DNA from: Streptomyces pseudovenezuelae
GTDB taxonomy: Bacteria; Actinomycetota; Actinomycetes; Streptomycetales; Streptomycetaceae
Assembly: GCF_001513955.1 (NCBI RefSeq)
Contig: NZ_KQ948148.1
Location: 735,905-799,904 of the forward strand
Length of the DNA stretch: 64,000 nucleotides
Reading direction: 5' to 3'
Shown piece after piece: positions 36,383 to 45,586 of this stretch; position 1 is the first letter of the stretch, and every line of letters starts with the position of its first letter. The notes under the pieces are model-generated. The model was not told where the DNA came from and ran no database searches. It saw only the letters and a program-made list of their open reading frames with translations. The position numbers and the translations under genes are program-made.

Positions 36383-36729
36383 GCCGCCTCAGCGGCCGGG
36401 GCCACCAGGTCCAGGCGGTCCGCGCGGTAGGCGATGCCGTCCGAGAGCGAGCCGTTGAAGATGCGCGCCCACGGTGTGGCGAACAGCTCCACCGGCATGA
36501 CCGGGACACCCGGCCGGAGGCCGTTGGGGAGGCCGGTTTCCGGGACGGTGATCTTCAGGGCCTCGGCACGGTCCTCTTCCATGAAGAAGAGGGTGATCGT
36601 GTAGAGCTTCGCGCCGGTCTCACGGTCGGTGGCGAACTGCGTCTTCTCCTGGTCCGCGTACTTCGGCACCGGCAGGGTGCCGACCATGAACGAGGACGTG
36701 GGGAGCAGGCCAACGCGGATGCGTGCCAT
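36379..36729 (-). CDS. Conserved AICE small protein
   Basis: 116 residues starting MARIRVGLLPTSSFMVGTLP, with GAAAGGA at good spacing; the upstream frame to 36759 overlaps that site and I reject it. A beta-rich soluble protein (KLYTITLFFMEEDRAEALKITVPETG). It is the first gene of the tra operon, just downstream of the operator region. Such proteins recur in AICEs without an assigned role; a replication or transfer helper is possible. Confidence 0.78.
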   Translation of the reverse strand: MARIRVGLLPTSSFMVGTLPVPKYADQEKTQFATDRETGAKLYTITLFFMEEDRAEALKITVPETGLPNGLRPGVPVMPVELFATPWARIFNGSLSDGIAYRADRLDLVAPAAEAA

Positions 36730-36790
36730 GGGAGTTGAGTCCTTTCGATTGCGCTCCACCGGAGTGGTGGGGCGTGCTCTCCATTGAACA

Positions 36791-36882
36791 TAGCAGACCT
36801 AGCAGAGTCAAGTGAATCGAGTGAGCTAGGCTTCAACTGACGTAGGCCACCTATGTCAGTGGGGTGTGCTAGGGCTGCTAGG
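36791..36882. promoter_or_regulatory. Divergent control region with paired KorSA-type operators
   Basis: TAGCAGACCTAGCA (36791-36804) is the inverted copy, with one mismatch, of TGCTAGGGCTGCTA (36867-36880). Between them an imperfect 23-bp dyad CTGACGTAGG ... CCTATGTCAG covers 36837-36859. The region separates the tra operon from the korSA-like gene and should hold both promoters. Confidence 0.6.
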
Positions 36883-36900
36883 AATCGCTACTCTTGGGCC

Positions 36901-37398
36901 ATGAGCCCCGCGCCAGAGAGCAAGCACGATCGCCGGCCGCCCTATCAGCACGCTGCCGACGAGATTCGGCGCGACATCTTGCAGGGGCGGATCAAGCCGG
37001 GCGAGCAGATGCCGTCCATCCGCGAGCTACAAGAACGCTTCGGCGTGGCGAACATGACCGCCAGGTCCGCGCTCAACGTGCTGCGCGATGAGGGCCTGAT
37101 CTACACGATCCACGGGCGGGGCAGCTTCGTCGCTGACCACAACGCCGGCGGGGAGCCCTCGGCGAACTACAACGCTCCAGCCTGGTATTTGGCGAACAAG
37201 GACGCGAGCGCTGGCCAGTCAGGGGCGAGGGAGGGAGAGCCCGACGACGCCGAAGCAGTCGAAGTCGCCGGGACCACCCTTGCCGAGGTACTCACCGCAC
37301 TACGTGACGAGATCCGTGTTCTCAGTGCCGATCATCAGGAACTGCGGCGTGAGGTCGAGGAACTGAAGGCAGCTCAGCAGCCGAAGCCGCAGTCCTGA
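36901..37398 (+). CDS. GntR-family repressor (KorSA-like)
   Basis: 165 residues from ATG 36901. A GntR winged helix fills the first 75 residues (PSIRELQERFGVANMTARSALNVL). The C-terminus is a coiled coil (EIRVLSADHQELRREVEELK), probably for dimerisation, instead of a ligand domain. In pSAM2 KorSA represses pra and itself and thereby keeps the element integrated; the position here, divergent from the tra operon, matches. Confidence 0.87.
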   Translation: MSPAPESKHDRRPPYQHAADEIRRDILQGRIKPGEQMPSIRELQERFGVANMTARSALNVLRDEGLIYTIHGRGSFVADHNAGGEPSANYNAPAWYLANKDASAGQSGAREGEPDDAEAVEVAGTTLAEVLTALRDEIRVLSADHQELRREVEELKAAQQPKPQS

Positions 37399-37549
37399 AC
37401 TGGGCCACTTCCTCTCGCAACTCCCTTGTCTCTCTGCTGAGGCGAGCGACCATGGCCCGCATCTCCTCGATCAGTGCGACCACCTGATCCGTGTCCCCGC
37501 CGTGAATGCTGGTCGACCCCATTTCGTTGTCCGGTATGTGCTCGGTCAT
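37322..37549 (-). CDS. Small coiled-coil protein, antisense to korSA end
   Basis: 75 residues from ATG 37549 (MTEHIPDNEMGSTSIHGG) with GAGGA just upstream. A predicted coiled coil lies in VVALIEEMRAMVARLSRETREL. Its last 77 bp overlap the 3' end of the korSA-like gene on the other strand. The good start site and amphipathic helix support it, the overlap weakens it. Function unknown. Confidence 0.5.
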   Translation of the reverse strand: MTEHIPDNEMGSTSIHGGDTDQVVALIEEMRAMVARLSRETRELREEVAQFRTAASAAELPSVPRPHAAVPDDRH

Positions 37550-38239
37550 CGTTCCTCGCTTGCCACCGTGCCGTCGTTGCGTGCCGCACTCGCTCGCTCC
37601 GTCGGGGCCCGCCCGCCGCATCCGTGTCTCTCCCAGGTCGATCGACTACTTCGCTGCGGTGCTGTTCAGAGTTTCTTTACTGGATCAAGGCGGCCCGCCT
37701 GCGGCGGACCGCGCGCGCTGGCGGCCACGGGCCGCCGCCGCTCCCTGTCTCCGCCACCGCTGCGCCGGCCCCCGGCCGCTCAGCGCGCAGTACCGCCGAG
37801 TCAGACAGCCAGGGCAGGAAGCGGTTCACCCAGACCAAGGACCAGGCCGAGGCCGAGCAGGCACGACCCCGCCGCCCTGGTGACCCTCGTTCCGAAATCT
37901 GGAAACGTGGCTGATGCCGGAACAGGGTTGCTGGAGACATACATGACGGGTGCTTGTTCGGCGGACTCGCCGTCGTGGCTGACTTTCGGTGGTCCAGGTC
38001 AGAACTGTGCGCCCGATGACCGTCGTTCATCCGCCCTCCTCCCCAACGCAACGCCAGCTGACAGGGGTTGCAGCCGCACCCGAATCCGAGCACGCCGACT
38101 GCCCCGGTACCATCGGCACCGGGGTCCTGATCAGGACTTCCATGACCGGACCACCCGGAATGCTGTCCAGGCTGAGGGTGGTCCGGTCTCTTGCTGTCGG
38201 CCGCCCGCGCGAGCAGGCTCGGTGAAACGGGCCGTGGGA
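37550..38239. other. Non-coding AICE stretch with GC-rich inverted repeat
   Basis: 690 bp without a convincing gene: open frames exist on both strands but have shadow-like Arg/Pro/Ala composition. GGCGGCCCG (37689-37697) is inverted as CGGGCCGCC (37728-37736), preceded by an AT-richer TTTCTTTACTGGATCAAG. Such a region next to korSA is a plausible site for the transfer locus (clt) or a replication origin; that is inference from position. Confidence 0.4.
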
Positions 38240-39076
38240 TCAGCTCAGGGCTTTACCCACCTCGTAGATCGTTGGCCGATCTTCGGGAGCGTGGCTGAGC
38301 ATCGCGTCGACCAGATCGCCCAGCTCACCGGGCGCCTTCACAGCACGGCGCCTTCCGTTCGCCACTGCTTCTCTCTGGACGGCGCGTGGAGCGTCGTCCG
38401 GGTACTCGACCGCTCGCCACCCGGTGGCTGAGATCAGGAGGGACGCCCCGAGGGCGTAAATGTCGGCCTCCTGCGTCGGCTCGGCTTCTCCGATGTCGAG
38501 CACGCTGCGAGCGATCTCTGGTGCCTCGTAGTGGACGAGGCAGCCGCGGAACGGGAAGTCGTAACTCTCAGGTACCTGCCCGCCGCGAGCTAGCGCGAGG
38601 TCGATGAGATGAGTTCGTACCGGCCCGATGATGAAGTGGGCAGGCTGCACGTCGCCGTGTGCCCAGCCCCGTACATGGAGTTCTGCCAGCGCTTCGACGC
38701 AGCCCAGTGCCACGCTGTAGTGCGGCGCGATGGATGAGCCCCGCCTGCGGCAGGGCTCCCAGATCCGGTACAGGTCTGGCCCCTCGTGCCACGGCTGGAA
38801 GTTCCAGGTTCCACGCTCCCACTCGCCGTACGCGACCTCACCCGAGCCGAGACGGTGCAGCACGGCCCCTTCGCGTGCGGGCGCAAGCGCGGTCCAGGGT
38901 TGGGCCGGCCACTCCCCAGTGGCCTCGATCGGATAGCCGAGTTTCACGGCGTAGTGACCACGGGGGCCGTCCACCTCCCAGACCGTGGAGCCCCGACGGC
39001 TCAGGACCAGCCGCTGTTCCGTGGGCATGAGCGCGTCGAGCACCACAATCGGCATTTCAGGGGTTGAGTCGGACAA
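38240..39076 (-). CDS. Protein-kinase-like protein of AICE accessory locus
   Basis: 278 residues. The start is a TTG with AAGGAGAG eight bases upstream; an ATG at 39055 has no such site. Kinase-fold landmarks: lysine in HYAVKLGYP, catalytic loop GWAHGDVQPAHFIIG (HGD in place of HRD), LIDLALA in place of DFG, and an APE-like YEAPEIARS. The metal Asp survives as D in LIDLA, so activity is possible. It ends the minus-strand group divergent from the HTH/Nudix genes. Confidence 0.8.
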   Translation of the reverse strand: MSDSTPEMPIVVLDALMPTEQRLVLSRRGSTVWEVDGPRGHYAVKLGYPIEATGEWPAQPWTALAPAREGAVLHRLGSGEVAYGEWERGTWNFQPWHEGPDLYRIWEPCRRRGSSIAPHYSVALGCVEALAELHVRGWAHGDVQPAHFIIGPVRTHLIDLALARGGQVPESYDFPFRGCLVHYEAPEIARSVLDIGEAEPTQEADIYALGASLLISATGWRAVEYPDDAPRAVQREAVANGRRRAVKAPGELGDLVDAMLSHAPEDRPTIYEVGKALS

Positions 39077-39144
39077 CGTCCTCTCTCCTTCCGGCGACGC
39101 GGCCGACCACCAACCCGGGCCGACCGCACCGCTGTTGTCTGGTG

Positions 39145-39588
39145 CTACGCGTCACCGTAGGGACGGCCGCAGTCCGAGTCGCACTGTGCGAGGTTCGTGC
39201 CGTCGACGGTCCACAAGTCGTCGAAGACCGCGAATCCAGCGGCCTTCATGGCACGGGCCGAGCCCGCGACCTTCTCCGGGTCGCGGGCCCCGCCTCCCGG
39301 CTTCGGGTTGTGATGCAGGAAGCGGCCCGCGTACCGCTCACACAGCTGGGCGTACTCCTTGGTGTGCAGGATGAGTGCGTGAAGGCCGAGGTCGACATCG
39401 TCCGAAGGGACCATGGAAACGGTGGCAGTTGCCGCCGTGACCACGAAGGCCACCGCCTGGTCCGCGATCCGCTCGGCACGCTCGGCCGACTCGCTGTTGT
39501 GGGTGACCACGAAGTGGGCGAGGCTCTCGAACAACTCCTCACCTGCGACCGCGCGACCGGTCCTCTGCACGCTCGCCGTTGCTGTCAT
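39145..39588 (-). CDS. Conserved AICE accessory protein
   Basis: 147 residues starting MTATASVQRTGRAVAGEELF. An all-helical protein with a conserved-looking VDLGLHALILHTKEYAQLCERYAGRFLHHNP centre, rich in His, and a Cys pair near the end (QCDSDCG). Similar proteins sit beside Nudix/HTH genes in other Streptomyces elements. The His/Cys content may bind metal. Role unknown. Confidence 0.72.
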   Translation of the reverse strand: MTATASVQRTGRAVAGEELFESLAHFVVTHNSESAERAERIADQAVAFVVTAATATVSMVPSDDVDLGLHALILHTKEYAQLCERYAGRFLHHNPKPGGGARDPEKVAGSARAMKAAGFAVFDDLWTVDGTNLAQCDSDCGRPYGDA

Positions 39589-39736
39589 GTGCCGTCTCCT
39601 CATGTGAAGTGGTGCAGGGCACTTACCTGCCGCCTCGATCGCCGAGTTCAACTCGAAGGCGATCGCCAGCGGGATCGGAGGCCGGCCCCGAACGGGGACG
39701 GGGAGCCGTACGTGGCACCCGCTCGGGGCGGCCGGT

Positions 39737-39838
39737 CTAGTACTGGCCGGTGCCGAGGGCCATGCCGATCACCAAGCCGCACGAGCCGCTGATGCAGATG
39801 ATGAACAGGACCCCGGCATACCGGCCGACGGCGCGCAT
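39737..39838 (-). CDS. Single-helix membrane micropeptide
   Basis: 33 residues (MRAVGRYAGVLFIICISGSC and onward), almost wholly one membrane helix. Its ATG overlaps the stop of the preceding gene (TGATG), which argues for coupled translation. No family recognised. Confidence 0.5.
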   Translation of the reverse strand: MRAVGRYAGVLFIICISGSCGLVIGMALGTGQY

Positions 39839-40122
39839 CACAGCCCGACCCGACTGTTGCCGTTCCTCGTTGCCAGACGGGCGTTCAGTTCTTCCCGAGC
39901 GCTGAGCGCGACGACGTTGTCCGGCATGGCATCCCACTCCCTGCCTCCAGGGATTGGCCGCATCTGCACGCGACCGCCGATCTCACCCATGACGACGCCG
40001 ATGCGTCTGCTGGCACTGTCCTTCGCCAGTTCGCCGATGCCTGGCCTGGTCTGCTGGTTGCTCGCCATGCACACGAGCTTCGTGCCGACCACCAGGACGT
40101 CGGAACCACCGACAATCCCCAC
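39838..40122 (-). CDS. Small AICE accessory protein
   Basis: About 94 residues if begun at GTG 40122; GTG 40092 or ATG 40068 are alternatives and the first frame codon at 40194 overlaps the divergent gene. The sequence GIGELAKDSASRRIGVVMGE and LRPIPGGREWDAMPDNV-like part (QMRPIPGGREWDAM) resembles a small beta-barrel. Found next to HTH/Nudix loci in related elements; role unknown. Confidence 0.6.
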   Translation of the reverse strand: MGIVGGSDVLVVGTKLVCMASNQQTRPGIGELAKDSASRRIGVVMGEIGGRVQMRPIPGGREWDAMPDNVVALSAREELNARLATRNGNSRVGL

Positions 40123-40187
40123 TTCAGGACGTCCCGCGTCGGGTAGAACGTCCCTAGTGCCGTCCCCGGATGTTAGGAGAGATTGAA

Positions 40188-40931
40188 ATGGCAAACGAGA
40201 GACTACGTGCGGCCATGGCGGCCGGTGGCTGGACGTACAACGCCCTCGCGGGCAGGGTCGAAGTCGATCCCAAGTCCGTCGAACGATGGGTCAACCTGGG
40301 GCGTACGCCGCGTCGTGCCACAGCCATGTTGGCAGCAGAAACGCTAGGAGAAGACGTGCACGCTCTATGGCCATCACTCAGGCAGGCACGCCCCGCCCGC
40401 GCCGTCAGCCCAGAACTTGTGGCCCTCTACGACCAGCGGGCGGACATCCCCGTATCCACCTTCGTGGACCTCCTGACCCAGGCGCGCGAGCAGATCGACG
40501 TGTTGGTGTACGCCGCTGTCTTCCTGCACGAGGCGTACCCGAGACTCAACGAGCTCTTGAAGGAGCGAGCGGCCGAGGGCTGCACTGTCCGCATCGCGCT
40601 CGGCGACGCGGAGAGCTCGAACGTCCAACAGCGTGGTGAGGAGGAGAAGTTCGGCCACGGCATCCAGTCACGTTGCCGCCTCGCGCTGATGCACTACCGC
40701 CCGCTTATCGGGACGCAGGGCATCGAGGTACGGACCCATGCCACGACGCTCTACAACTCGATCTATCGGGCCGACGACCAAGCACTGGTCAACGCCCACG
40801 TCTGGGGCGTGAACGCCTACCGAGCCCCTGTGTGGCACCTGCGCCGAAATGGGGAAGGCGGCATGTTCGAGACCTACGCTGACAGCTTCGATGCAGTGTG
40901 GGCGACCGCCAAGCCAGTACGAGAGAAGTGA
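40188..40931 (+). CDS. XRE-type HTH protein with PLD-like C-terminal domain
   Basis: 247 residues from ATG 40188 with AGGAGA upstream. Residues 1-60 form a helix-turn-helix (WTYNALAGRVEVDPKSVERWVNLG). Residues about 95-240 resemble a phospholipase-D-like fold (IDVLVYAAVFLHE, CTVRIALGDAES, VRTHATTLYNSIYRADDQ) but the HxK motif is not intact, so it is probably a sensor, not an enzyme. The Nudix gene follows after two bases, so the two are co-expressed. Confidence 0.8.
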   Translation: MANERLRAAMAAGGWTYNALAGRVEVDPKSVERWVNLGRTPRRATAMLAAETLGEDVHALWPSLRQARPARAVSPELVALYDQRADIPVSTFVDLLTQAREQIDVLVYAAVFLHEAYPRLNELLKERAAEGCTVRIALGDAESSNVQQRGEEEKFGHGIQSRCRLALMHYRPLIGTQGIEVRTHATTLYNSIYRADDQALVNAHVWGVNAYRAPVWHLRRNGEGGMFETYADSFDAVWATAKPVREK

Positions 40932-40933
40932 TC

Positions 40934-41404
40934 ATGGCACGCACGGAGTACTACGACGACCCGGACGCCCCCAAGCCCAACAGTCTGGTCGTCGCCGCGT
41001 CCGCAGTGGTCACTGACGACGAGGGACGCATCCTCCTACAGCGCCGGCGGGACAACGATCTCTGGGCGCTGCCTGGCGGCGGCATGGAAATGACGGACTC
41101 CCTGCCAGGCACCGCCGTCCGTGAAGTGAAGGAGGAGACGGGCCTGGACGTGGAGATCACCGGCCTCGTCGGGACCTACACCGATCCTCGCCACGTCATC
41201 GCCTATACGGATGGTGAGGTGCGTCGACAGTTCAACGTCTGCTTCACCGCGCGTGTGATCGGAGGTCAACTCGCGATCTCGGACGAGTCCACGGAGCTGA
41301 AGTTCGTCCAGCCTGAGGAGATTGATCAACTGCCCATGCATCACACGCAGCGGCTACGAATCCGGCACTTCTTGGAGCAACGTGAGCGGCCCTATCTCGG
41401 TTGA
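40934..41404 (+). CDS. Nudix hydrolase (Pif-like candidate)
   Basis: 156 residues. The Nudix box is complete: GGGMEMTDSLPGTAVREVKEETGL (residues about 50-73, given here only as GGGMEM through REVKEETG). In pSAM2 the Nudix protein Pif prevents redundant transfer between cells that already hold the element; this gene is the natural equivalent, although a housekeeping nucleotide hydrolase is possible. It is translated with the HTH/PLD-like gene. Confidence 0.88.
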   Translation: MARTEYYDDPDAPKPNSLVVAASAVVTDDEGRILLQRRRDNDLWALPGGGMEMTDSLPGTAVREVKEETGLDVEITGLVGTYTDPRHVIAYTDGEVRRQFNVCFTARVIGGQLAISDESTELKFVQPEEIDQLPMHHTQRLRIRHFLEQRERPYLG

Positions 41405-41852
41405 TTTCGGCGTCTTTGGATCAGATAGGCCGACCTCTGAGGCCTAGCGCAACAGAGGCTGGTCACTGGAGGTCATTGATGCCGAGGGCGACCACGCCCT
41501 TGTCGGCCACTGCGGTGTCAGTGGAGGTGACCACACGGCTGCGGTCTTGGAGGTGGGGTCTTGCTGGTTCCGTGTTGGGGAACGAACGAGGATCATGTGC
41601 GCGGCTACCGTTAGAGCAGCCACCGCACACGCACCCGAAACCCGACGAATAGTAACCACACTCACGAAAAGCCCCCGAAATGCCCGGAACCGGGCACCAA
41701 GGCAGTCTCCCAAAACCATTCACCCAATGTCGGTCACCTGGCACGCCCCGCCAATCGATGTTGGGCCTCGGGAGCAGCCAAGGGGGCTGTGAACAGCATT
41801 GCCGCTGTTCACAGCCCTTTCGAACAGGGGCGCTTGTCAGGCGGGGTGAGGT
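41405..41852. other. Intergenic region between Nudix gene and NTPase gene
   Basis: 448 bp between converging genes. I see no gene. It ends in a strong hairpin (41784-41817). Confidence 0.4.
41784..41817. terminator. Bidirectional terminator between Nudix and NTPase genes
   Basis: GGGCTGTGAACAG and CTGTTCACAGCCC pair perfectly over 13 bp, followed by TTTCG on the plus strand. Confidence 0.8.
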
Positions 41853-44800
41853 CTACTTCGTCAGCCGTCGCATCAGATCGGTGAGCTCCGCTTCCTGCTT
41901 CGCCAAGCCACTGGTCGCCCCAGCGGCTGTGCACATGTGCTGGGCCGCGCGTACCACCGGGGCGACTTCTGACAGGTGGGCTCGCCTTTCCAGGCGTATG
42001 CGAGCGAAGGTGATGTGGGCGTCTACCGCGATCTCTAGGGGTGTTGCGCTCAGCTCATCCGTCCGGATGAGTGAAACCGCCTCCCGCGTGGCTGCCCGCG
42101 CCTCCTGGTCGCGTGCCAGTGCGTGGTATGCCGAGCCGAGACTGGTCAGGCAACGGACCTGGAACGGCACCAGAGAAGGATTTTCGTGGCCGTTCTTCCG
42201 AAGCTCTGTCAGCAGAGTGTTCGCTGTGATGAGGTCTCGCAGACCGGACTCACTGTGGCCCTGTTCGACGGACATTTTCCCTTTCATTTCAAGGACGGTG
42301 GCCAGCTCCAGCCTCACCCCGGGCCGCTCCGCGCCCCGGGCTTGGTAGAGGCGAACGGCATTCCGGGCGCTTGCCGCCGCTTCCTCCCGATGGTTTGCCG
42401 CCCACTGATGCAGGGCGAGCAGAGCGAGAAAGACCGCTGTCTCCACCCCTTCCGTTCCTCCGATTTCCCGCAGCGTGGAGCCGAGCCTTCTGATGCCTCG
42501 CGCAGATCTTCTGAGGTCGCCGACGGCGACCAAGGCACGCACGTACGAGGTCGTCAGCCGGACGTCCAGCCAGGGTAGGGGAGCGTAAATCTGGCGGAAG
42601 TGCGCGTAAGTGCGTAGTGCGATCAGGGACATCGTCACGGAATTGCTCAACTCGCCTTTCGCCAGGAGGATGTCGGCGATCCTGCTCTGGCGCTCCGCGA
42701 GGTCCGGTGCGAACCACGGGAGGCGTTGCGCGAGTTCTTCGCTCGCCTCCGCCGCCTGCCGCGCGAGGGTGAGCGCTTGGTCGTGATCGCCGGCCATCTT
42801 GAGCGCATCGGCCCGCGCCCCAAGGACCAGTGCCAGGACAGTCTTGTCCCCTGGAACCGGGACGCGGGTGTTCGCCTCTGTGCCGGTGAGGGTAACGCTC
42901 TCAAGGGAGAGCGGAAGCGCGGTGGTTACCCGTCCGCACTTCAGGAGGATCGTCGTGTGCTTCGCCAGGGCGACCGCCAGCGCTTCACGATGCCGGGGTT
43001 CCTTTCTCGCCAGGCTCCGGTACAGACGCAGTGACTCCGACGAGACGGTCAGCGCCTTGATCGGGCTCTCGTGTGCCATGGTGTCGCCCAGGACTGCGAG
43101 CGCCTCTGCCAGCGGAACGGTCCGCCTCTTGTCCGCGTCCCTCACCTTCCGTGCGAGCGACACCGCTTCGCTGGCCGAGTCGATGGCGGCGCGTGTGTGT
43201 CCTTTCCTCACCTGCACCGTGCTCATGAGGGCAAGAGCCTGTACAAGGCGCTCGGCACAGTGGACGGACCGTTTCTCGGCGAAGAGCTTGCGCCATTCTG
43301 AGATACTCTGCGCTGCCGTGCGCCAGGCGGCTTCCACATCCGCCATGCCCAGCAGGAAGCTGGCTTGTGAGTGCAGCGCACGGGCCAGGTACACACGGCG
43401 ATTCGGGCCCCATTCGGACACTCGCCGGAGTCGGCTCACAGCTTCGTCGCAGATCATGAGGGCCCGCAGGTCACCCGATTCGTAGAAGAGCCATTCGGCA
43501 TGGTGTACCAAGGAGGCGGAGAGCGCTGTTCCGAAGGTACCCGCGCTCCTCTCGGGGGCAGTCGGGCGGGAATCGTCCGGCGCTCCGCCCACTGACAGGG
43601 AATCCTTGATCTTCAACGCCTCCGCGCCAGCCTGCGCTGCCTCCTTGTGGCTGCCCTGCTCGGTTAGGGCGGCGCACAGACTAAACAACGCGTCGGCCAA
43701 GGCGGCGCTGTGGCTGTCCGATCCCGCTTCGGCGAGAGGACGCAGGAGGGCGATCTCTTGGTGTGCAGTCTCGGCAGCCTGGTCGAACAAACCGGCAAGC
43801 TGGTAGATGGCGGTGAGTTCGTGACACAGGGTTGCTTGCTCCGCCGGGTCCTCCACCTCCTGCAACCGGGCCTTGGTGACGCGGGCGAGGATCGCTGCCG
43901 CACCCGTACCCAGTCCCTTGTGTTGGTGGGAACGCAGCGTCTCGGCCACGATCCGCAGAGTCCCGAGTTCGATGTGTGGATTGTTCGCTAAGGTGGCCAA
44001 GGAGGCATTGCCGCATTCCAAGACGATCCGAGGACGGGCCTTGAGCAAGGGGGAGAGGTAGTCCACGGAGATGTGGCGCCACCGGGGTGCCATCTCGATG
44101 AGCGTGGTGAGGGCCGCGCGAACGCTCCGGCTGTCGTCCTCACTCGACGACTTCAGCAACTGGTCCGTGGCCTCAGCCATCCAGCGCTGCCCCGTGAACT
44201 CCGCACCGTGACCCGGTAACGTCAGGGCGACGAAGTCCTCGGCCAGCCGATCGGGTTGCAGAGGCTCCAGGACATCCTCCTCCTCCCTGAGCACGGAGGG
44301 AGACGGATAGCAGAAGGCGTGGTCCTCGACGATTTTGCGGGCGCGCTCGTTATTGCTCGCGGTGCCCATGAGGACCGCGATCTCGTAGGCCTCACGCCGT
44401 CGCAGGGGGCCGCACAACGAGGCTGCATAGACCGCGCTTTCCAGCGCTTCGGCATCGGTGCGGAGCCGCTTGCGGCGCTCCAGGTTCTGCCAGTGGTCCC
44501 GTTCCCGTTTCAGAAGGTACGAGGACAGTCGTGCGGGATCCACAGGAGCCGAGGTCTTCTGGTGATAGGCGTCGACCGCGGCGAGCGCCGCCATGTGGAT
44601 TGTGAGGATCAAGGAGTAGGCGGGGTCGGAGAGCAGTCCCGGAGGTGGGTTGACCGCTTCGAGCTCGGAGACCTTGAGCCGCGCGGCGAACGCGTTGCGT
44701 GCTTCGAGGAAGGCGCGCTCCCGGTCTTCTAGTCGGGCGCCCAGAGGGGGTAGCCGGACCGCTTCCGCGACCAGGTCCAGATCCCTGTCGAGACTGTACT

Positions 44801-45512
44801 CAAGCTGCTCCCACCAGGCGCCGGCGGGTCGTGAGAGCAGGAGAATGCGAAGCGGTAGCTTCCAGAGTTCTAGGGACTGACGGATGAACTCCGACAGGTC
44901 ATGCTCGGGCCATCGCTCCGCGTAGTCGACGATGACCAGGACACCTGTGGCGTCTTCGCCCACCACGGGCGCGCTTCGCATGTCCGGCGCTGAGTTCTTC
45001 GTGTGCTGGGCTTCCAGAGCTATCCAGCCAGCTTCACCCCAGGTCCGGGCGAGGTGCCGGGCGAACCGGGTCTTGCCCTCGCCGCCGGGGGCGTGCAGAA
45101 GGCGTAGGAGTACGTCCTCGTCACGGTCGCGCCATGTGGCGAAGTCCTCCTCCTCGTCGGACCGCCCGGAGAAGTCCACCACCTCATCGCGCGTGCGCAG
45201 GAGCTTGCTCGGTTGCTGACGTCCCTGTGCGGCAGCCGAAAGGGAAATGCGGTTCTCCAGGAACAGCTTGTTGATCCGCCAGGGGGGTGTGACCTGGGGG
45301 ATGATCATGTCGCGCCCCGCCTGATAGACGGTCGCGTTTTCGTCCGCCCACGCGACGATGCTGGAAAGGGGCCGGTCCCACTCGGTCAAGGACGGTCCAG
45401 AGCGATGTCGCGACCTGCCTCGCCAAGCTTCGTCCGCCGAACGTCCGGCGTCGCTCCCATCCTCGTCAGCAAGAGATCCATGGCAGCCCCCAGGTTCACC
45501 AATAGTGGACAA
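41853..45512 (-). CDS. Large STAND-like NTPase with helical-repeat (TPR-like) C-terminus
   Basis: 1219 residues, possibly from a TTG at 45512; no ribosome site is visible, so the start is uncertain. Residues 63-68 (YQAGRD) carry a QxGRD motif. Walker A lies at about 142-149 (PGGEGKTR), Walker B at 191-198 (VLVIVDYA). A helical winged region follows, and from about 520 to the end Ala/Leu-rich helix pairs look like tetratricopeptide repeats. The layout is that of STAND sensors used in anti-phage defence and regulation. It is the last gene of the cyclase operon. Confidence 0.82.
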   Translation of the reverse strand: MSTIGEPGGCHGSLADEDGSDAGRSADEAWRGRSRHRSGPSLTEWDRPLSSIVAWADENATVYQAGRDMIIPQVTPPWRINKLFLENRISLSAAAQGRQQPSKLLRTRDEVVDFSGRSDEEEDFATWRDRDEDVLLRLLHAPGGEGKTRFARHLARTWGEAGWIALEAQHTKNSAPDMRSAPVVGEDATGVLVIVDYAERWPEHDLSEFIRQSLELWKLPLRILLLSRPAGAWWEQLEYSLDRDLDLVAEAVRLPPLGARLEDRERAFLEARNAFAARLKVSELEAVNPPPGLLSDPAYSLILTIHMAALAAVDAYHQKTSAPVDPARLSSYLLKRERDHWQNLERRKRLRTDAEALESAVYAASLCGPLRRREAYEIAVLMGTASNNERARKIVEDHAFCYPSPSVLREEEDVLEPLQPDRLAEDFVALTLPGHGAEFTGQRWMAEATDQLLKSSSEDDSRSVRAALTTLIEMAPRWRHISVDYLSPLLKARPRIVLECGNASLATLANNPHIELGTLRIVAETLRSHQHKGLGTGAAAILARVTKARLQEVEDPAEQATLCHELTAIYQLAGLFDQAAETAHQEIALLRPLAEAGSDSHSAALADALFSLCAALTEQGSHKEAAQAGAEALKIKDSLSVGGAPDDSRPTAPERSAGTFGTALSASLVHHAEWLFYESGDLRALMICDEAVSRLRRVSEWGPNRRVYLARALHSQASFLLGMADVEAAWRTAAQSISEWRKLFAEKRSVHCAERLVQALALMSTVQVRKGHTRAAIDSASEAVSLARKVRDADKRRTVPLAEALAVLGDTMAHESPIKALTVSSESLRLYRSLARKEPRHREALAVALAKHTTILLKCGRVTTALPLSLESVTLTGTEANTRVPVPGDKTVLALVLGARADALKMAGDHDQALTLARQAAEASEELAQRLPWFAPDLAERQSRIADILLAKGELSNSVTMSLIALRTYAHFRQIYAPLPWLDVRLTTSYVRALVAVGDLRRSARGIRRLGSTLREIGGTEGVETAVFLALLALHQWAANHREEAAASARNAVRLYQARGAERPGVRLELATVLEMKGKMSVEQGHSESGLRDLITANTLLTELRKNGHENPSLVPFQVRCLTSLGSAYHALARDQEARAATREAVSLIRTDELSATPLEIAVDAHITFARIRLERRAHLSEVAPVVRAAQHMCTAAGATSGLAKQEAELTDLMRRLTK

Positions 45513-45586
45513 ATGCTACATGCGGTTGAAGTCCCTGCGAACGGGTGCGCACCGACCGGGAAAGCCGCAGGGCGCGGTCTCAGCGT

